Assembly (NCBI GenBank): GCA_947095535.1 | Contig: OX352772.1 | Coordinates: 220,674,988 to 220,738,987 of the forward strand | From: Poecilobothrus nobilitatus | Lineage: Eukaryota > Arthropoda > Insecta > Diptera > Dolichopodidae | DNA: 64,000 nt | Direction of reading: 5' to 3' | In this document: piece by piece, positions 34,806 through 44,704 of the stretch | Numbering within the stretch: position 1 is the stretch's first letter | How the letters are laid out: each line of letters opens with the position of its first letter | Notes under the pieces: model-generated | Database searches by the model: none | Seen by the model: only the letters and a program-made list of their open reading frames with translations | What the model was told of the DNA's origin: nothing | Translations under genes and position numbers: made by a program

Positions 34806-35779
34806 ATGTTTTGGAAGAAGTTAACAAAGATGAATAGTCAAGATGACTTCTATGTAACATTGTTTAGTAATGATAATGTAAAACTATTTCCAGATAACAC
34901 TTTAGCTTCATTCGAAAATAAATTCCTTATAACTTTGATTTAAGAAATGGAAATTGGAAAGTTGGTCTTTCAGAAATATATCTGAACGATTTCCTACAAA
35001 CAGAAGAATTTAACAAAGAGAAATGTGCTTTTGTCAATATTGGGCAGTATAATGTTTATGTAAGAAACATTGAAAAACTTCTCGAAAAAATTAAGTAACC
35101 AAATCTATAGCTTACACATATTATTCATATGACGATTCGGAATTACATTTGGATTATTGGAAATTTTAATTTTTTGCCAAAGCTTATTAAAAATATAACT
35201 CCCATAGTTATATTCCCAGGTTTACTCGAAATCGAATTTTGAAAGAATGTTTTAATGAAGTTTTGACATATATCTCTACTCCTAAAAATTATGATGATAT
35301 AATATTTAAAAAAGTGTCGGAATCTAACCGAGGTGATTTAATTCGAATATCGCAGACTTTTGATGAAGATTGTTTCTATATAAAAGTTAATCAAAGTTAT
35401 AATGTAAAAACGTTATTAACTGAACTATTTCAACAGAAAAAAAAATATAAAAAATTTACCTGAATATCTGAAATAATTAACTGTACTATTCAAATTAGCT
35501 GTTGCTAATAAAAAAATTAATTGAATTAGTGGAATGGTGATGATTTATTCAGATATAGTTCAATCGTCTGTTTTTGGAAGTAGCAAAATGCGTGCATTGA
35601 GAGGTATATAGAAAATTGTAGAATACCTAGAAATATTGAATTTGAAAATTTTACATACCTATAGAAAAAAATTGTTCTGAACAATAGCGATTAAAATTTG
35701 CAACCAATACGGTGATGGAATAAATTTTGTTTCCAGTTACTATCCAACAAAAATTGTATTACACTTTAAAAACTATTGA
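34806..35779 (+). pseudogene. Polinton minor capsid (penton-like, PX) protein, broken
   Basis: Starts at ATG 34806 or the in-frame ATG 34830. The N-terminus DFYVTLFSNDNVKLFPDNT is the family's hallmark, then after a frame change NWKVGLSEIYL. A 74-codon frame (35239-35463) covers the middle. Later come MIYSDIVQSSVFGSSKMRAL and the C-terminal YPTKIVLHFKNY with stop 35777-35779. At least three frame changes and several stops are present. In the virion model this protein forms the pentameric vertices beside the major capsid protein. Confidence 0.75.
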
Positions 35780-35831
35780 TTGCCCAAATACAAAATAAAT
35801 ACTACTACACAAATATGATATCCTATCAAAC

Positions 35832-36260
35832 ATGGAAAGAGCTTACGTGAGATACTATTCCTCTCAAGTAGGAGGAGGAATCAACGATATTGGAACTTTA
35901 TTACAATTTTATCCAGCTATACAAATAGGTCGTGGTTTTGGAAATATATTCGGAAATTTAATCCGTTACTTAAAGCCAGTTTTTACATCAGGTTGGGACT
36001 TAATTACAGAATAGGCTGTAATCGCAAGTAAATATATTTTTAATGATATAGCACCTGGTGCAAACATAAAAGAAGCTGTAATGGATCAAAGCAAAGGCGG
36101 TATAAAAAATTTACAGAAATCAGTAGCTAACCAGCTGCATTCAATGTATGATGGAAGACGAAAAGCTATAAAAAGACAAAGAGCTATAAAAAGACGAGCA
36201 GTTTTTAAAAAGACACATTTGAAGTCGAAAAAGCAACAAAGAAATCAAAGTAATATCTAG
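35832..36260 (+). pseudogene. Small basic Gly-rich Polinton virion-type protein, one internal stop
   Basis: One continuous frame of 142 codons to stop 36258-36260, interrupted only by a TAG at 36012-36014. It starts MERAYVRYYSSQVGGG, has an IGRGFGNIFGNLIRYLKP stretch and ends in a very basic tail (AIKRQRAIKRRAVFKK). Proteins like this precede the major capsid gene in Polintons and recall adenovirus core/lytic peptides. That link is inference. Confidence 0.6.
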
Positions 36261-37138
36261 CGTACATAACAACTTTACTAAATTATGGTACAGATTCCAG
36301 GCAAACACAGCTGGAAGCTTCTGGTTGGGAATTGGATAAGCCGAATGTCAATGATTTCAACAATTCTGGTTCTAAATCAAGACAAAAATTATACAACAAT
36401 TCTGCAATAGTAGAATTAATGGGAAAATTACAATTTAGATTTCTTCAATACTTCCAAATTACTTTTAAATAATGTTGATATTCGCATTTCTTTAGCATTA
36501 GAGAAACAATATTTTTATATTTTCTTTGACGATAACGATGAAAGTTATTTAAAAATTTTCGAAGCTACATTATACATGAAACATTTAACAATTAATCCAG
36601 CACACAATAATGGAAAAGGCTATCGCGAAATATTTTTATACCAGAAGTGAAATCAAAACATTTAGAATTCCAGCTAACACTTCCAACATATCATTGGATA
36701 ATTTATTCATAGGGCAAATACCAAAAGCTATTGTTTTTGTATGGTTAATAATGAAAATTTTAATGGTAAAAGATCGAAAAATCCATACCATTTCGATCAT
36801 CAAAATCTCACACAATTTCAATTATATGTGAATGGAGTGCCTACACCAAACTCTGCAATTGAAACAAGTTTTACATCGAATAATCTTTGCAATTCTCGTG
36901 CATATTTAACATTGTTCAGTGGAACTGGCATACATCACTCTGATAGAGGACATCAAATTTCAAAAGAACTTTTTTCAAAAGGTTTGTAAAATGTCAGAAT
37001 TTATTAAACCACGGAGTAGTAAAGATTGAACCAAGACTCAGCTCTCCATTAACTTCAACATTAACTTGTATTGTGTTTGCAGAATTCGATGCCAATATCG
37101 AAATTGATAAAAATCGTAACGTATACGTAAACATATAA
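36261..37138 (+). pseudogene. Polinton major capsid protein (PY, double jelly-roll), N-terminally deleted and broken
   Basis: The sequence enters within the family at YITTLLNYGTDSRQTQLEA, so roughly the first 120-150 residues are absent; the previous gene's stop directly abuts it. Later segments are ELMGKLQFRF, KIFEATLYMKHLTINPA, then IGQIPKAIVF in a 73-codon frame (36610-36831) and NPYHFDHQNLTQFQLYVNG...LFSGTGIHHSDRGHQ in the frame 36741-36989. The C-terminal CIVFAEFDANIEIDKNRNV ends at stop 37136-37138. Several frame changes are seen. The intact protein would build the icosahedral shell. Confidence 0.8.
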
Positions 37139-37174
37139 AATGAAGTTTAATGGACTATTTCTATTCATTTGAAA

Positions 37175-37413
37175 ATGGCATGTGCTCTAGTAGATTTATT
37201 ATTCTGTACGGACGATAACAATACAATATTTGTAAAAAATATTGCTGTGGCTGGTATAAAAGAAAAATGTAAAACTATTTTGTAAAAGAATTAAATTATA
37301 AATTTCCTGTCAGAGATTTAAAAAGAACAGATATTGAGAATTACTCTTTTGGACATATCGATAATGAAAAAATAACTAATAGCTTAATAAATTTACGAGG
37401 AATACTCGACTAA
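37175..37413 (+). pseudogene. Unrecognised small Polinton ORF
   Basis: From ATG 37175 the frame reads MACALVDLLFCTDDNN then IFVKNIAVAGI, changes frame near 37285, and ends GILD at 37411-37413. The opening loosely resembles the protein at 38344-38643 (hydrophobic strand, then a VKE/VKN turn). I cannot name it. Confidence 0.35.
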
Positions 37414-37490
37414 TTGATATTTCCCGCTTGGAAAAAAACTATAAATACAAAATTCTAAAATAGAATTAATCAGTTAAACCAAAACCAAAA

Positions 37491-38019
37491 ATGGAGCATC
37501 CAACATAGTCAGAAGTATTTGAAACAGAAAAAGGTGAGCCAGCACAGAACCTTTTATTAAGCTATATTTATTATTTGGATAAAAAACAAACAATAAAAAT
37601 TCAAATTGGATTTAATATTGAGAATTTTGTTGGAGTGGTATACATTTTATCACGATTTTAAAAACAATCAAGCAAAATTAAATTCAAAGGGATTTTTGCT
37701 AACATTTAATCATGCAGAGCGCACTAAAAAACTTACATTGCAGTTAGATGAGTATACTCGTTTTTGTCTTATGCTAGACTTTATACAAGCAGTGATGTCA
37801 TATAACAATGGAGCTGAACTAAATTTACGAGAATATATATTCAAATATTTTGAGAGATGTATTGAAAAGAATAAACTAAGATTGGAACAAGAAGATTTCT
37901 ACATTCCAATGAATTTACACATAGCTCAGTGTAACTATTCCAGATTATTTTATGAAATACCTATGTTTTTGTCAGAAAAATTATCTTGGTCAACAATAAA
38001 TAAAACAAATATTTTTTAA
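37491..38019 (+). pseudogene. Unrecognised Polinton ORF, mostly open
   Basis: Starts at ATG 37491 with an early stop and a frame change near 37645. The second frame (37606-38019) then runs 137 codons, with GFLLTFNHAERTKKLTLQLD and a helical Tyr/Phe-rich C-terminus, ending at the edge of a tandem repeat. It is the last plus-strand gene of the capsid block. No family recognised. Confidence 0.4.
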
Positions 38020-38270
38020 AACCAATTATTTTCTTTTATTAAATACATATATAAATTCATATAATTTTTTACAGCACATCTTTGTAAATTTTCCGTAATG
38101 TGATGGTGAGGGCAGATCGTGGTGAAATTCCTTAGTTACAAATATTTTTTAAAACCAATTATTTTCTTTTATTAAATACATATATAAATTCATATAATTT
38201 TTTACAGTACATCTTTGTAAATTTTCCGTAATGGGATGGTGAGGGCAGATCGTGGTGAAATTCCTTAGTT
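38005..38270. repeat. Two tandem 133-bp units
   Basis: 38005-38137 is repeated as 38138-38270 with two or three changes. The unit includes the end and stop of the preceding ORF and the GC-richer phrase 'gagggcagatcgtggtg'. It lies in the intergenic turn between the convergent gene blocks. Confidence 0.85.
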
Positions 38271-38343
38271 TCTGAAGAGTTGGAATGTTCTTATCTAAAT
38301 TGATAACTTATACTGAACTCGAAACAAATTTATCTAAAAATTC

Positions 38344-38643
38344 CTATTTCTGGTACCCCTTTACGTAAACGACATCGAATGAATTTAAATGTTCCTTTAA
38401 AATATTTTTAATTTCTAAATATTCCATAAATCCATCATCCCAGTCAAGATCATTTATTTGCATTTTATTGAATTTATTTTGCTGTTTAACATCGCTATTT
38501 AACTCTTTGAACGAATAAGGTGCTTTAAACATAAACAGCATCGGTATCAGTGACGCATCAGCTATCAAAGAAAATTCTTTTAAAAAATATTGCTTGTTAT
38601 TTCCAACAATAAATTCTAGATCTGCTATTGCCCTGCTGCTCAT
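38344..38643 (-). CDS. Small Polinton conserved protein, intact 99-codon frame
   Basis: ATG on the minus strand at 38643, stop at 38344. The motifs ADLEFIVGNNKQYFLKEFSL, MFKAPYSFKEL, DLDWDDG and VVYVKGYQK match a family found repeatedly in insect Polinton/adinto-like elements (pattern D(L/I)EF...KE...APY...WNDG...VYVKG). Its spacing of strands and conserved acidic residues recalls an RNase H-like fold, but no activity is known to me. The family is often longer, so this may be an N-terminal domain only. It is one of the few unbroken genes of the element. Confidence 0.5.
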   Translation of the reverse strand: MSSRAIADLEFIVGNNKQYFLKEFSLIADASLIPMLFMFKAPYSFKELNSDVKQQNKFNKMQINDLDWDDGFMEYLEIKNILKEHLNSFDVVYVKGYQK

Positions 38644-38689
38644 TTTGTGCCTTACTATATTAAAATAACTTGGAAACCTCTAATTTATA

Positions 38690-38865
38690 CCTAGTACGAT
38701 TTAAAAAGAGAGGAAAAAAAGAGGGATCACCTGATCGGACGTCCGAGGACGCTTTAGCAGTGGCAAGGACCGATACCGGTCGCCAGAAAAAGGACCAACT
38801 TTTAAGGGGAACGGACATCAGGGACCGGATATCGCCCCTTCAGAAACAAGGGCTAATTTAAATGT
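38690..38865. other. GC-rich island inside the Polinton
   Basis: About 175 bp, GC-rich against AT-rich surroundings (GATCGGACGTCCGAGGACGC and following). A plus-strand frame (38670-38861) codes for a charged peptide (KEGSPDRTSEDALAVARTD) resembling nothing I know; Gag/ORF1 debris of another retroelement is possible. It looks foreign to the element. Confidence 0.4.
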
Positions 38866-39009
38866 ATTAGCCTGAAAAATATTTGTTTCGAGAAATATAA
38901 AATACAAACAATTTTACAATTTAAAATTAAATTTTTTTTCTTTTATTAAATAGTAAGGTCTTTGTTTTTTTTTATTTCAACAGTTTTTTTGAGAATCGAT
39001 ACTCGTCAT

Positions 39010-39300
39010 TGGTATTAACTCAAATAGAGCCATGTTTCATTTCGGTTCGTCTCTTCCCAAGAACTTAATATAGAAGCCTACTTTGTTTAATTCATTTAAT
39101 TCAGAATCTGTTAACACTTTTTTGTTAAATCTGTCCGGGATGTAAAATGTTATTTTTTCATTATCAAACGGATTTGTATCTAAAAATTTAAACTTTATAA
39201 CTTCATACATCTTGCCTATGGCTAGGACATCAATATTTTTAAAAAGTTTTTATTCATCCTTTTCCAATGCTATTAATTCATTAATGAAAACCTAGAATGT
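39010..39300 (-). pseudogene. Small Polinton conserved protein (minus strand)
   Basis: A minus-strand frame reads INELIALEKDE, one stop, then NIDVLAIGKMYEVIKFKF, ITFYIPDRFNKKVLTDSELNELN and FYIKFLGRDEPK to a TGA near 39038. The pattern 'Y.I..FK...(F/L)P.RF...LTD..I.ELN....YLG(R/K)' is one I know from insect Polinton and related virus-derived genes; the role is unknown, possibly a nucleic-acid-binding fold. No clear ATG remains. Confidence 0.45.
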
Positions 39301-39892
39301 TGAAAATAATAAGGATAACAGAAATAATATTAATCGAAAAAATATCTTACTATTTTCAATTTATATTTTGATTTGATTTTGATTTTAAATTTATTCATTT
39401 TTCAAAGTAAAGTAAAGAACTATTTTGAATTTTCAGAGCATTATATACCTACTGTTTGAAAGCAAATACCCCCCTACTTTTTTTTAGAAATACAATGCCT
39501 AGTTTCTTTATTCTTAGGAATTTGTATTCTGATTAATTAAAAAACTGAATAAACTACGTAATTATTAGTTTATATCTAATAGAACTATGTCAATTATCAT
39601 GTAATTTTTTAAATCAATACATGACATATATGTACATTGAATTATTATTTATAGCTACCAGGAACTAAACTTAATTTGTTCATAAATTCCTTTGTTGAAA
39701 CAATAAATCTTTTCAACAACATACAAGTTGCGTTTTCAACATTGACTTCTATACGTGACACAGTTCAAACTTTTAAAATTTACATAATACAATGTTATAG
39801 GTACCTTATACATATTTTCCTGTGTGCTTTTTTAAAAAATTATAAATATAAGGACAAAAAATTTATTTTTAAATTCTTTATTATATAAAAAC
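39301..39892. other. AT-rich spacer before the PolB 3' end
   Basis: No gene supported. A plus-strand frame at 39676-39888 has no recognisable motif. Confidence 0.4.
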
Positions 39893-42800
39893 TTAATTAT
39901 TTTCAATTGCATAATGACCCCATTATGACACCATCTGTTAAAATAAATTTTTTATCATCAAACGCGTTTAAAGCTAGTTTCCATTGGGTAATACTAACAA
40001 CAGTATATTTTTGAGATTTTATTAAATTTTTGTTAACCATCTTATCGACAGAATTATTCAAACCATTTACAAAATCATCAAAACAAATTTTTCTTTTCAC
40101 AACCGTTTTTTTTAACACCTTTAATTTTTTTCAATTTTGATTGCATACATTTTAGATCTTAATCCAACAAAATGAGACATTATTTGTTCATTCAACTCAT
40201 CTTTCATTAGCCCTACAACTTTTTCATCAACTCTTAGTATACCCCAAATATTATTCAAAGGATAATAATAGTATCGATTTTACAATCTTCTTTTCTGGTA
40301 AATATTGAAAATAGAAATTTCATAAATTAAACTATCTGTATCTGTATATAATACAGTACAATCTTCGCCAAATTTTGGTTACATGATAATCGTAATGATA
40401 TTCATATATTAGCGTTTTTGAAATTTCCAGAACACAGAAACCAACATAAATAGGCTTACAAAAGTATACTTCAGATTTAAATAATTCAATAGCTACTAAA
40501 TTCTAATTAAAAACTGTACTATTTTTGAAAAAAGGAGAAGAAATTAATGAATTGTTGCCGTACCTTCCTTCCCAATTTGAAAATAGTTTTACATTACAAT
40601 ATTTTCTTACGTTTTCTATACATTTTCCAAAAATGGCATTATTCTTAAGTTTAAAACGTTCAGTATCAATTTTATTGGTAGCTTGTACTCTTAGTCTTGT
40701 GTTTAAGTCAATATAAGCTTTTAACCATACAAATTGATCAAATTCAAGAATCCTGTGAATTTTTTTTTAACTTTAGGCCATGTTTTAAAGACTTGTTTTA
40801 AATTTCTATAATGAATGACATATTTTTCTTTATCGTTAAGAGTTGCAAGTAGTTTTTTTTTGTTTTGAACCAGGCGGACATGTAGTTTCAGCGCAAAACG
40901 GTATATCGGCATCCAAATCGTGCAACTCTCTTGGATAATTTAAATCGACTTCAAAAATGTAACCTTTTGGTGAGTCGTTTTCTATTATCTATTGAAAAAT
41001 CACATGGTTGAATCCATTTAAAATTCCCTGTTGGTAAAAATTGTGTCATTGCATTACCGTACTGATTATTAATATGTTTGTGCATTAAATATTTTTTTGG
41101 TTTATATGGATTATATCCAGCTAAATATTCATTATTTGCTTCAAAGTAGAGTTTGGAGTTAAACCCCTTTCAATAAACATAATCCTTTCCCTTTCAATAA
41201 ACATAATCATATCTATATCTGTAAGCAATTCTAAATTTATTCCTGTTTCTAATAACTAAGCGTCCCAAGTATAACCAGGAAGAGTGTAGCAATGAGCAGG
41301 GTCTAACTTATGTGTTTCTATGGAATTTGTACGAAATTTTTCAAATGGATCTGCTGGTAGTAAAACGACCGTTTTGAAGTACAAATCTCAATACTCTCCT
41401 AACTTATTAATGTTTAAATCACACCATACTTTTTGTGCATGAAAATAGTCCTCATCGCTCATATTCTCTTTATTTAATTTATTATAAAAATTATATTTTT
41501 CAGGTAATTCTGTTTCTGAAAATCCCTCAAAGCTATTGAAATAGTCATAGGGATATACTCTTTTTCTTTTTAATAAGTCAATTTGATGTGACGTTAGATA
41601 AGAAAATTCGGACTCTAGAATTGGAAAATCGTTTGAAAGAGATGACAAATGATCTAAACTACTAGCCACAAATCTAAAAGAATCTATAAACCTAAATTTA
41701 ATTTTGTTATCTTTAATTTTGTAAAGATTATATAATTTTCCTTATTTATTGGAAGTACATTTATGTTACCCTCACCAATTTTTGTATATCTTTAATCAAA
41801 AAATGTGCATCATATGAACTAAGGTTATGAAATATAGTGGGTATAGTAAATCGTATTTATAATTTAAATTATAACCTACAATTTTCTTTATGAAATTCCA
41901 GTTTTTCTGTATCATAAAAGTAATCTGTATCATAATCTATCATAAAAATAAATTTCATGTTCATCAGAATTATACTGTGATCTCAGAAGCCTTGAAAGAT
42001 TTTTAATCCAAATATAATGTCGATTAATATGCTCATTATTTCCATTAGAGTCCTGTTCTTCCAACATCAACAACTTTACTTATCTAATTATAATAAATTC
42101 ACTTATCTAGCTTATGTAAAATAAAATAAAATGTTAAGTATAAAATTAAATAAAAAGCAACAAAAAATAAAATTGTAATATTAACCTTTTTCCACGGATT
42201 TTGACAATTTTAATGGTACAACTTCCCATTTACTTTTGGGCGTTTCACGATGATAAAGAAATACATTAATGGTAATATTATTGTTTTTTTCAAATAATCT
42301 AATGTTTTTTAACTCCATAGGAAAGCTAATTCCATCGAGGTTCAAAACGTCTTTATAATTTGGATAGTTTGAAGTCCGTTCGGGATGATTGTTGGTAGGA
42401 TATAATAGTGACACAACAACCCATGCAAAGCATGCCTCGTCATTATTTCTCACATTAATGCTAGCCCAATTACTTATAGGTATTTTAATGTAAGATGATC
42501 CAACAAATGGTGAAAATTTATTAATATTTACAGTTAAATTTATAGTAGCTGATAAAGCCCGCTGTTTTTTTCTTGAAATTCTTCTAATTTTCTTAACAGC
42601 GTTTCTTCTTTGGCTTCTATAATTATTACATCTATTTCATTTCCTTTATATACTGCAACATTTTTTGTACTTAAATGTTTTAATTCATTTTTTTCTTCCT
42701 CACCTTCATACATCTGCAATTCACCACAAAAAAACTGCATTTACTTTAATGCAGCTATGTTCTTCTGTTGTTTCAGTAAAATTCTCAATTTATCTCGTAT

Positions 42801-43013
42801 TACACTTTTACATTCTTGAAAGAACATTTTCGGTTCAGAGTAATATACGTTAGTAATTACTCCTGATCGAATTCTGTTTTTAAAAGCTGTATGTGGTAGA
42901 TCTTTCCACACCAAACGTTGACATGATGATGACGATGATGCTTCAGATTTACGACCGCTTCTAAGAGACTTGAAACCATTCATCATTCGAGCAAACGATT
43001 TCAGTTTGCTCAA
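39893..43013 (-). pseudogene. polB: Polinton protein-primed DNA polymerase B, broken
   Basis: Starts at minus-strand ATG 43013 (MSKLKSFARMMNGFKSLR) and ends WGHYAIENN at stop 39893-39895. In order: an N-terminal frame (42741-43013); LRKLEEFQEKNSG (frame 42540-42740); EACFAWVVVSLLYPTNNHPER (42181-42453); HINRHYIWIKNLSRLL (about 42010); the exonuclease-side block IFHNLSSYDAHFLIKD (about 41810); ASSLDHLSSLSND with VYPYDYF and FYNKLN (41388-41669). Polymerase motifs are GYIFEVDLNYP (A, about 40950), NAIFGKCIENVRKY (B, about 40620) and YTDTDSLI (C, about 40340), then LMKDELNEQIMSHFVGLRSKMYAIK. Roughly ten frame changes or stops are present. It would replicate the element from a terminal protein primer. 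Confidence 0.85.
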
Positions 43014-43031
43014 TGCTAAAGTTAAATGAAA

Positions 43032-43190
43032 TTATGTCGCTGTTTTCTGGGCAGATGATAAGATTTTATCTAAATTTTTAATATCTGCTTCACAATTTTT
43101 AATGTTTTGCTCCACTTCGTTACACTGACTTATCATCTTGAATAAGATTTCTTGATGTTTTCTTACGAGATTCTGAGCAAAGCTTTCCAT
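43032..43190 (-). CDS. Short coiled-coil peptide upstream of PolB
   Basis: ATG at 43190, stop at 43032-43034, 52 codons (MESFAQNLVRKHQEIL, then CNEVEQNIKNCEADI). The heptad-like pattern suggests a coiled coil. It ends 19 bp before the PolB ATG on the same strand and is copied exactly in the duplicated segment (47180-47338). It may be a leader ORF or a lost first part of PolB; no function known to me. Confidence 0.4.
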   Translation of the reverse strand: MESFAQNLVRKHQEILFKMISQCNEVEQNIKNCEADIKNLDKILSSAQKTAT

Positions 43191-43544
43191 AGTTACTTGT
43201 TATGATCAATAATTTTTATCAGAAAGTATAAGATATTTAATATTTGAGTCGTTGCGGCTTACTATTTATTATATGACCCTATAATTATGTATTTATTAAG
43301 AAAATAAATTATTGAAAGCACATTCTATTAAAACAACATACTATTTAATAACAAACGGCTGTCTGTTCATAAATTTCACCCCATTTATATTATACACATA
43401 ACTAACTTGAAGTAATAATAATTTCAAGTTTAACCACCTAATGCACATTAATGTTCAATAAAATGAATATTACTTTAAATAAAATGAATGAACAAAAATA
43501 ATATAAGACTTAACATTCTTAACATAACTTTAACATTCCATACC

Positions 43545-44459
43545 ATAAAAAAAGATTTTAAATAGCTTGAAATAATCAAGTTAATGTGCATTTAATTAAA
43601 ATTTTTTTATTTTCATCGCAAAACTATAAACATTCACTACATTCACTACATACTATAGCATATTTTTGATAATTTCATAACACTACATCTTTCCAATATA
43701 ATATGTATAGTCTATTCAAAATCTAAAATAGTTGATACATGCTCCCATTTACTTCGGCGGGGTCCGATTCGGTCCTTGCTATGGCCAAAGGGCCCCTTCT
43801 AAATCATACTACCAAAGCACTAATTCCATCAAATTTTTTTTTGATATTCAAACTTTCCATTTTGAGATCCTAAATCTCCGAACTTGACCCCTTAGGATCT
43901 TATTCCAATTCTCCAACCTGCCGAATTCCCAATTTTTCCTTTTCCAAATCTCTAAACTTGCTGAAGTTTCTACGCTTATAACATCGTACCAAAATCTTAA
44001 ACCGTCTGCCATTAAAACATTTTATACCCACTTAATAATTTAATTTTTAAATTTCATAGCACATATTTGCACACTCTAATCCTAAATTCAAATCCATAAT
44101 ACCCTTCATTCAATAATAAACATAATGTATATTTGCGTATAATAACTTGTTTTTATTCTAATTATGAAATTTATTCTGCATTAACTAGTTAACCTTGAAA
44201 AATTTTATATGAGTTTATATTACACTTAATAACAACGCCGGCTTAATAATTGACATCAAAAGCTTTTTAATTGAATTTTTCCAAACTTCATAATTGCAAT
44301 AATACTATTTTCAAGGTTAACCACTTAATGTAAATTATTGTAAATAAATTCACACATTACTTTAACATTCCAATAACGTCACTTCCTGTAGTCAACCATA
44401 TCCATACTACATGGGCATGACGTCATTTCCTGGAGGAAAATTGGTATAGGTATACTACT
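43545..44459 (-). repeat. Polinton right terminal inverted repeat
   Basis: Inverse of the left TIR, about 915 bp, ending TACTACT at 44459. The flank then reads TAAATGCCAG. Comparison with the duplicate (48717 onwards: TACGTATCTAAATGCCAG) shows an 8-bp deletion here that removed the target-site duplication. Confidence 0.85.
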
Positions 44460-44704
44460 TAAATGCCAGATTCTGAATTAGTAGGGTTGGATTAAAAATC
44501 AGGGACGGTTTTCGCTTTTTACAGAATGTGTATGTTTTTTACAGAATGTGTATGTGTAAGACATACTTATGATAGTTAGAAACCCACGTATGCATACATA
44601 TATATATATATATATATTCGGAAAAGTACATATACATACTTACATAACACATATTTTCACATTGTAATCCTAAACTCAAATCCAGTACTATCCAGTAGGG
44701 TACA
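44460..44704. other. Flank between Polinton and LINE, unit 1
   Basis: Contains ATTCTGAATTAGTAGGGTTGG and 'tttttacagaatgtgtatg' (repeated twice), the same dispersed repeat as left of the Polinton (30101-30175) in the same orientation, plus a TA microsatellite near 44600-44618. No gene. Confidence 0.5.

Larger units (their letters stand above)
30263..44459. mobile_element. Polinton/Maverick element, about 14.2 kb, nearly complete but degenerate
   Basis: It is bounded by long TIRs starting AGTAGTAGAGCTATACC and ending in the inverse (...TACTACT), matching the AG...CT ends of the family. Inside are retroviral-type integrase, protein-primed DNA polymerase B, packaging ATPase, penton-like and double-jelly-roll major capsid remnants and several small conserved genes. 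This set defines Polintons, which are also viewed as integrated adinto-like viruses. I did not find the adenovirus-type protease (PRO). Most genes carry frameshifts or stops, so the copy should be inactive. The right end is tandemly duplicated (42655-51376). Confidence 0.9.

Noticed and set aside
33131..43013. Possible independent anti-viral or CRISPR-like gene cluster
   Set aside because: All recognisable genes fit Polinton replication and capsid functions; no defence-system domain was seen.
44600..44618. TA-repeat and other short direct repeats considered as CRISPR or origin-like
   Set aside because: Simple microsatellites in eukaryotic DNA; no regular spacers and no associated genes.
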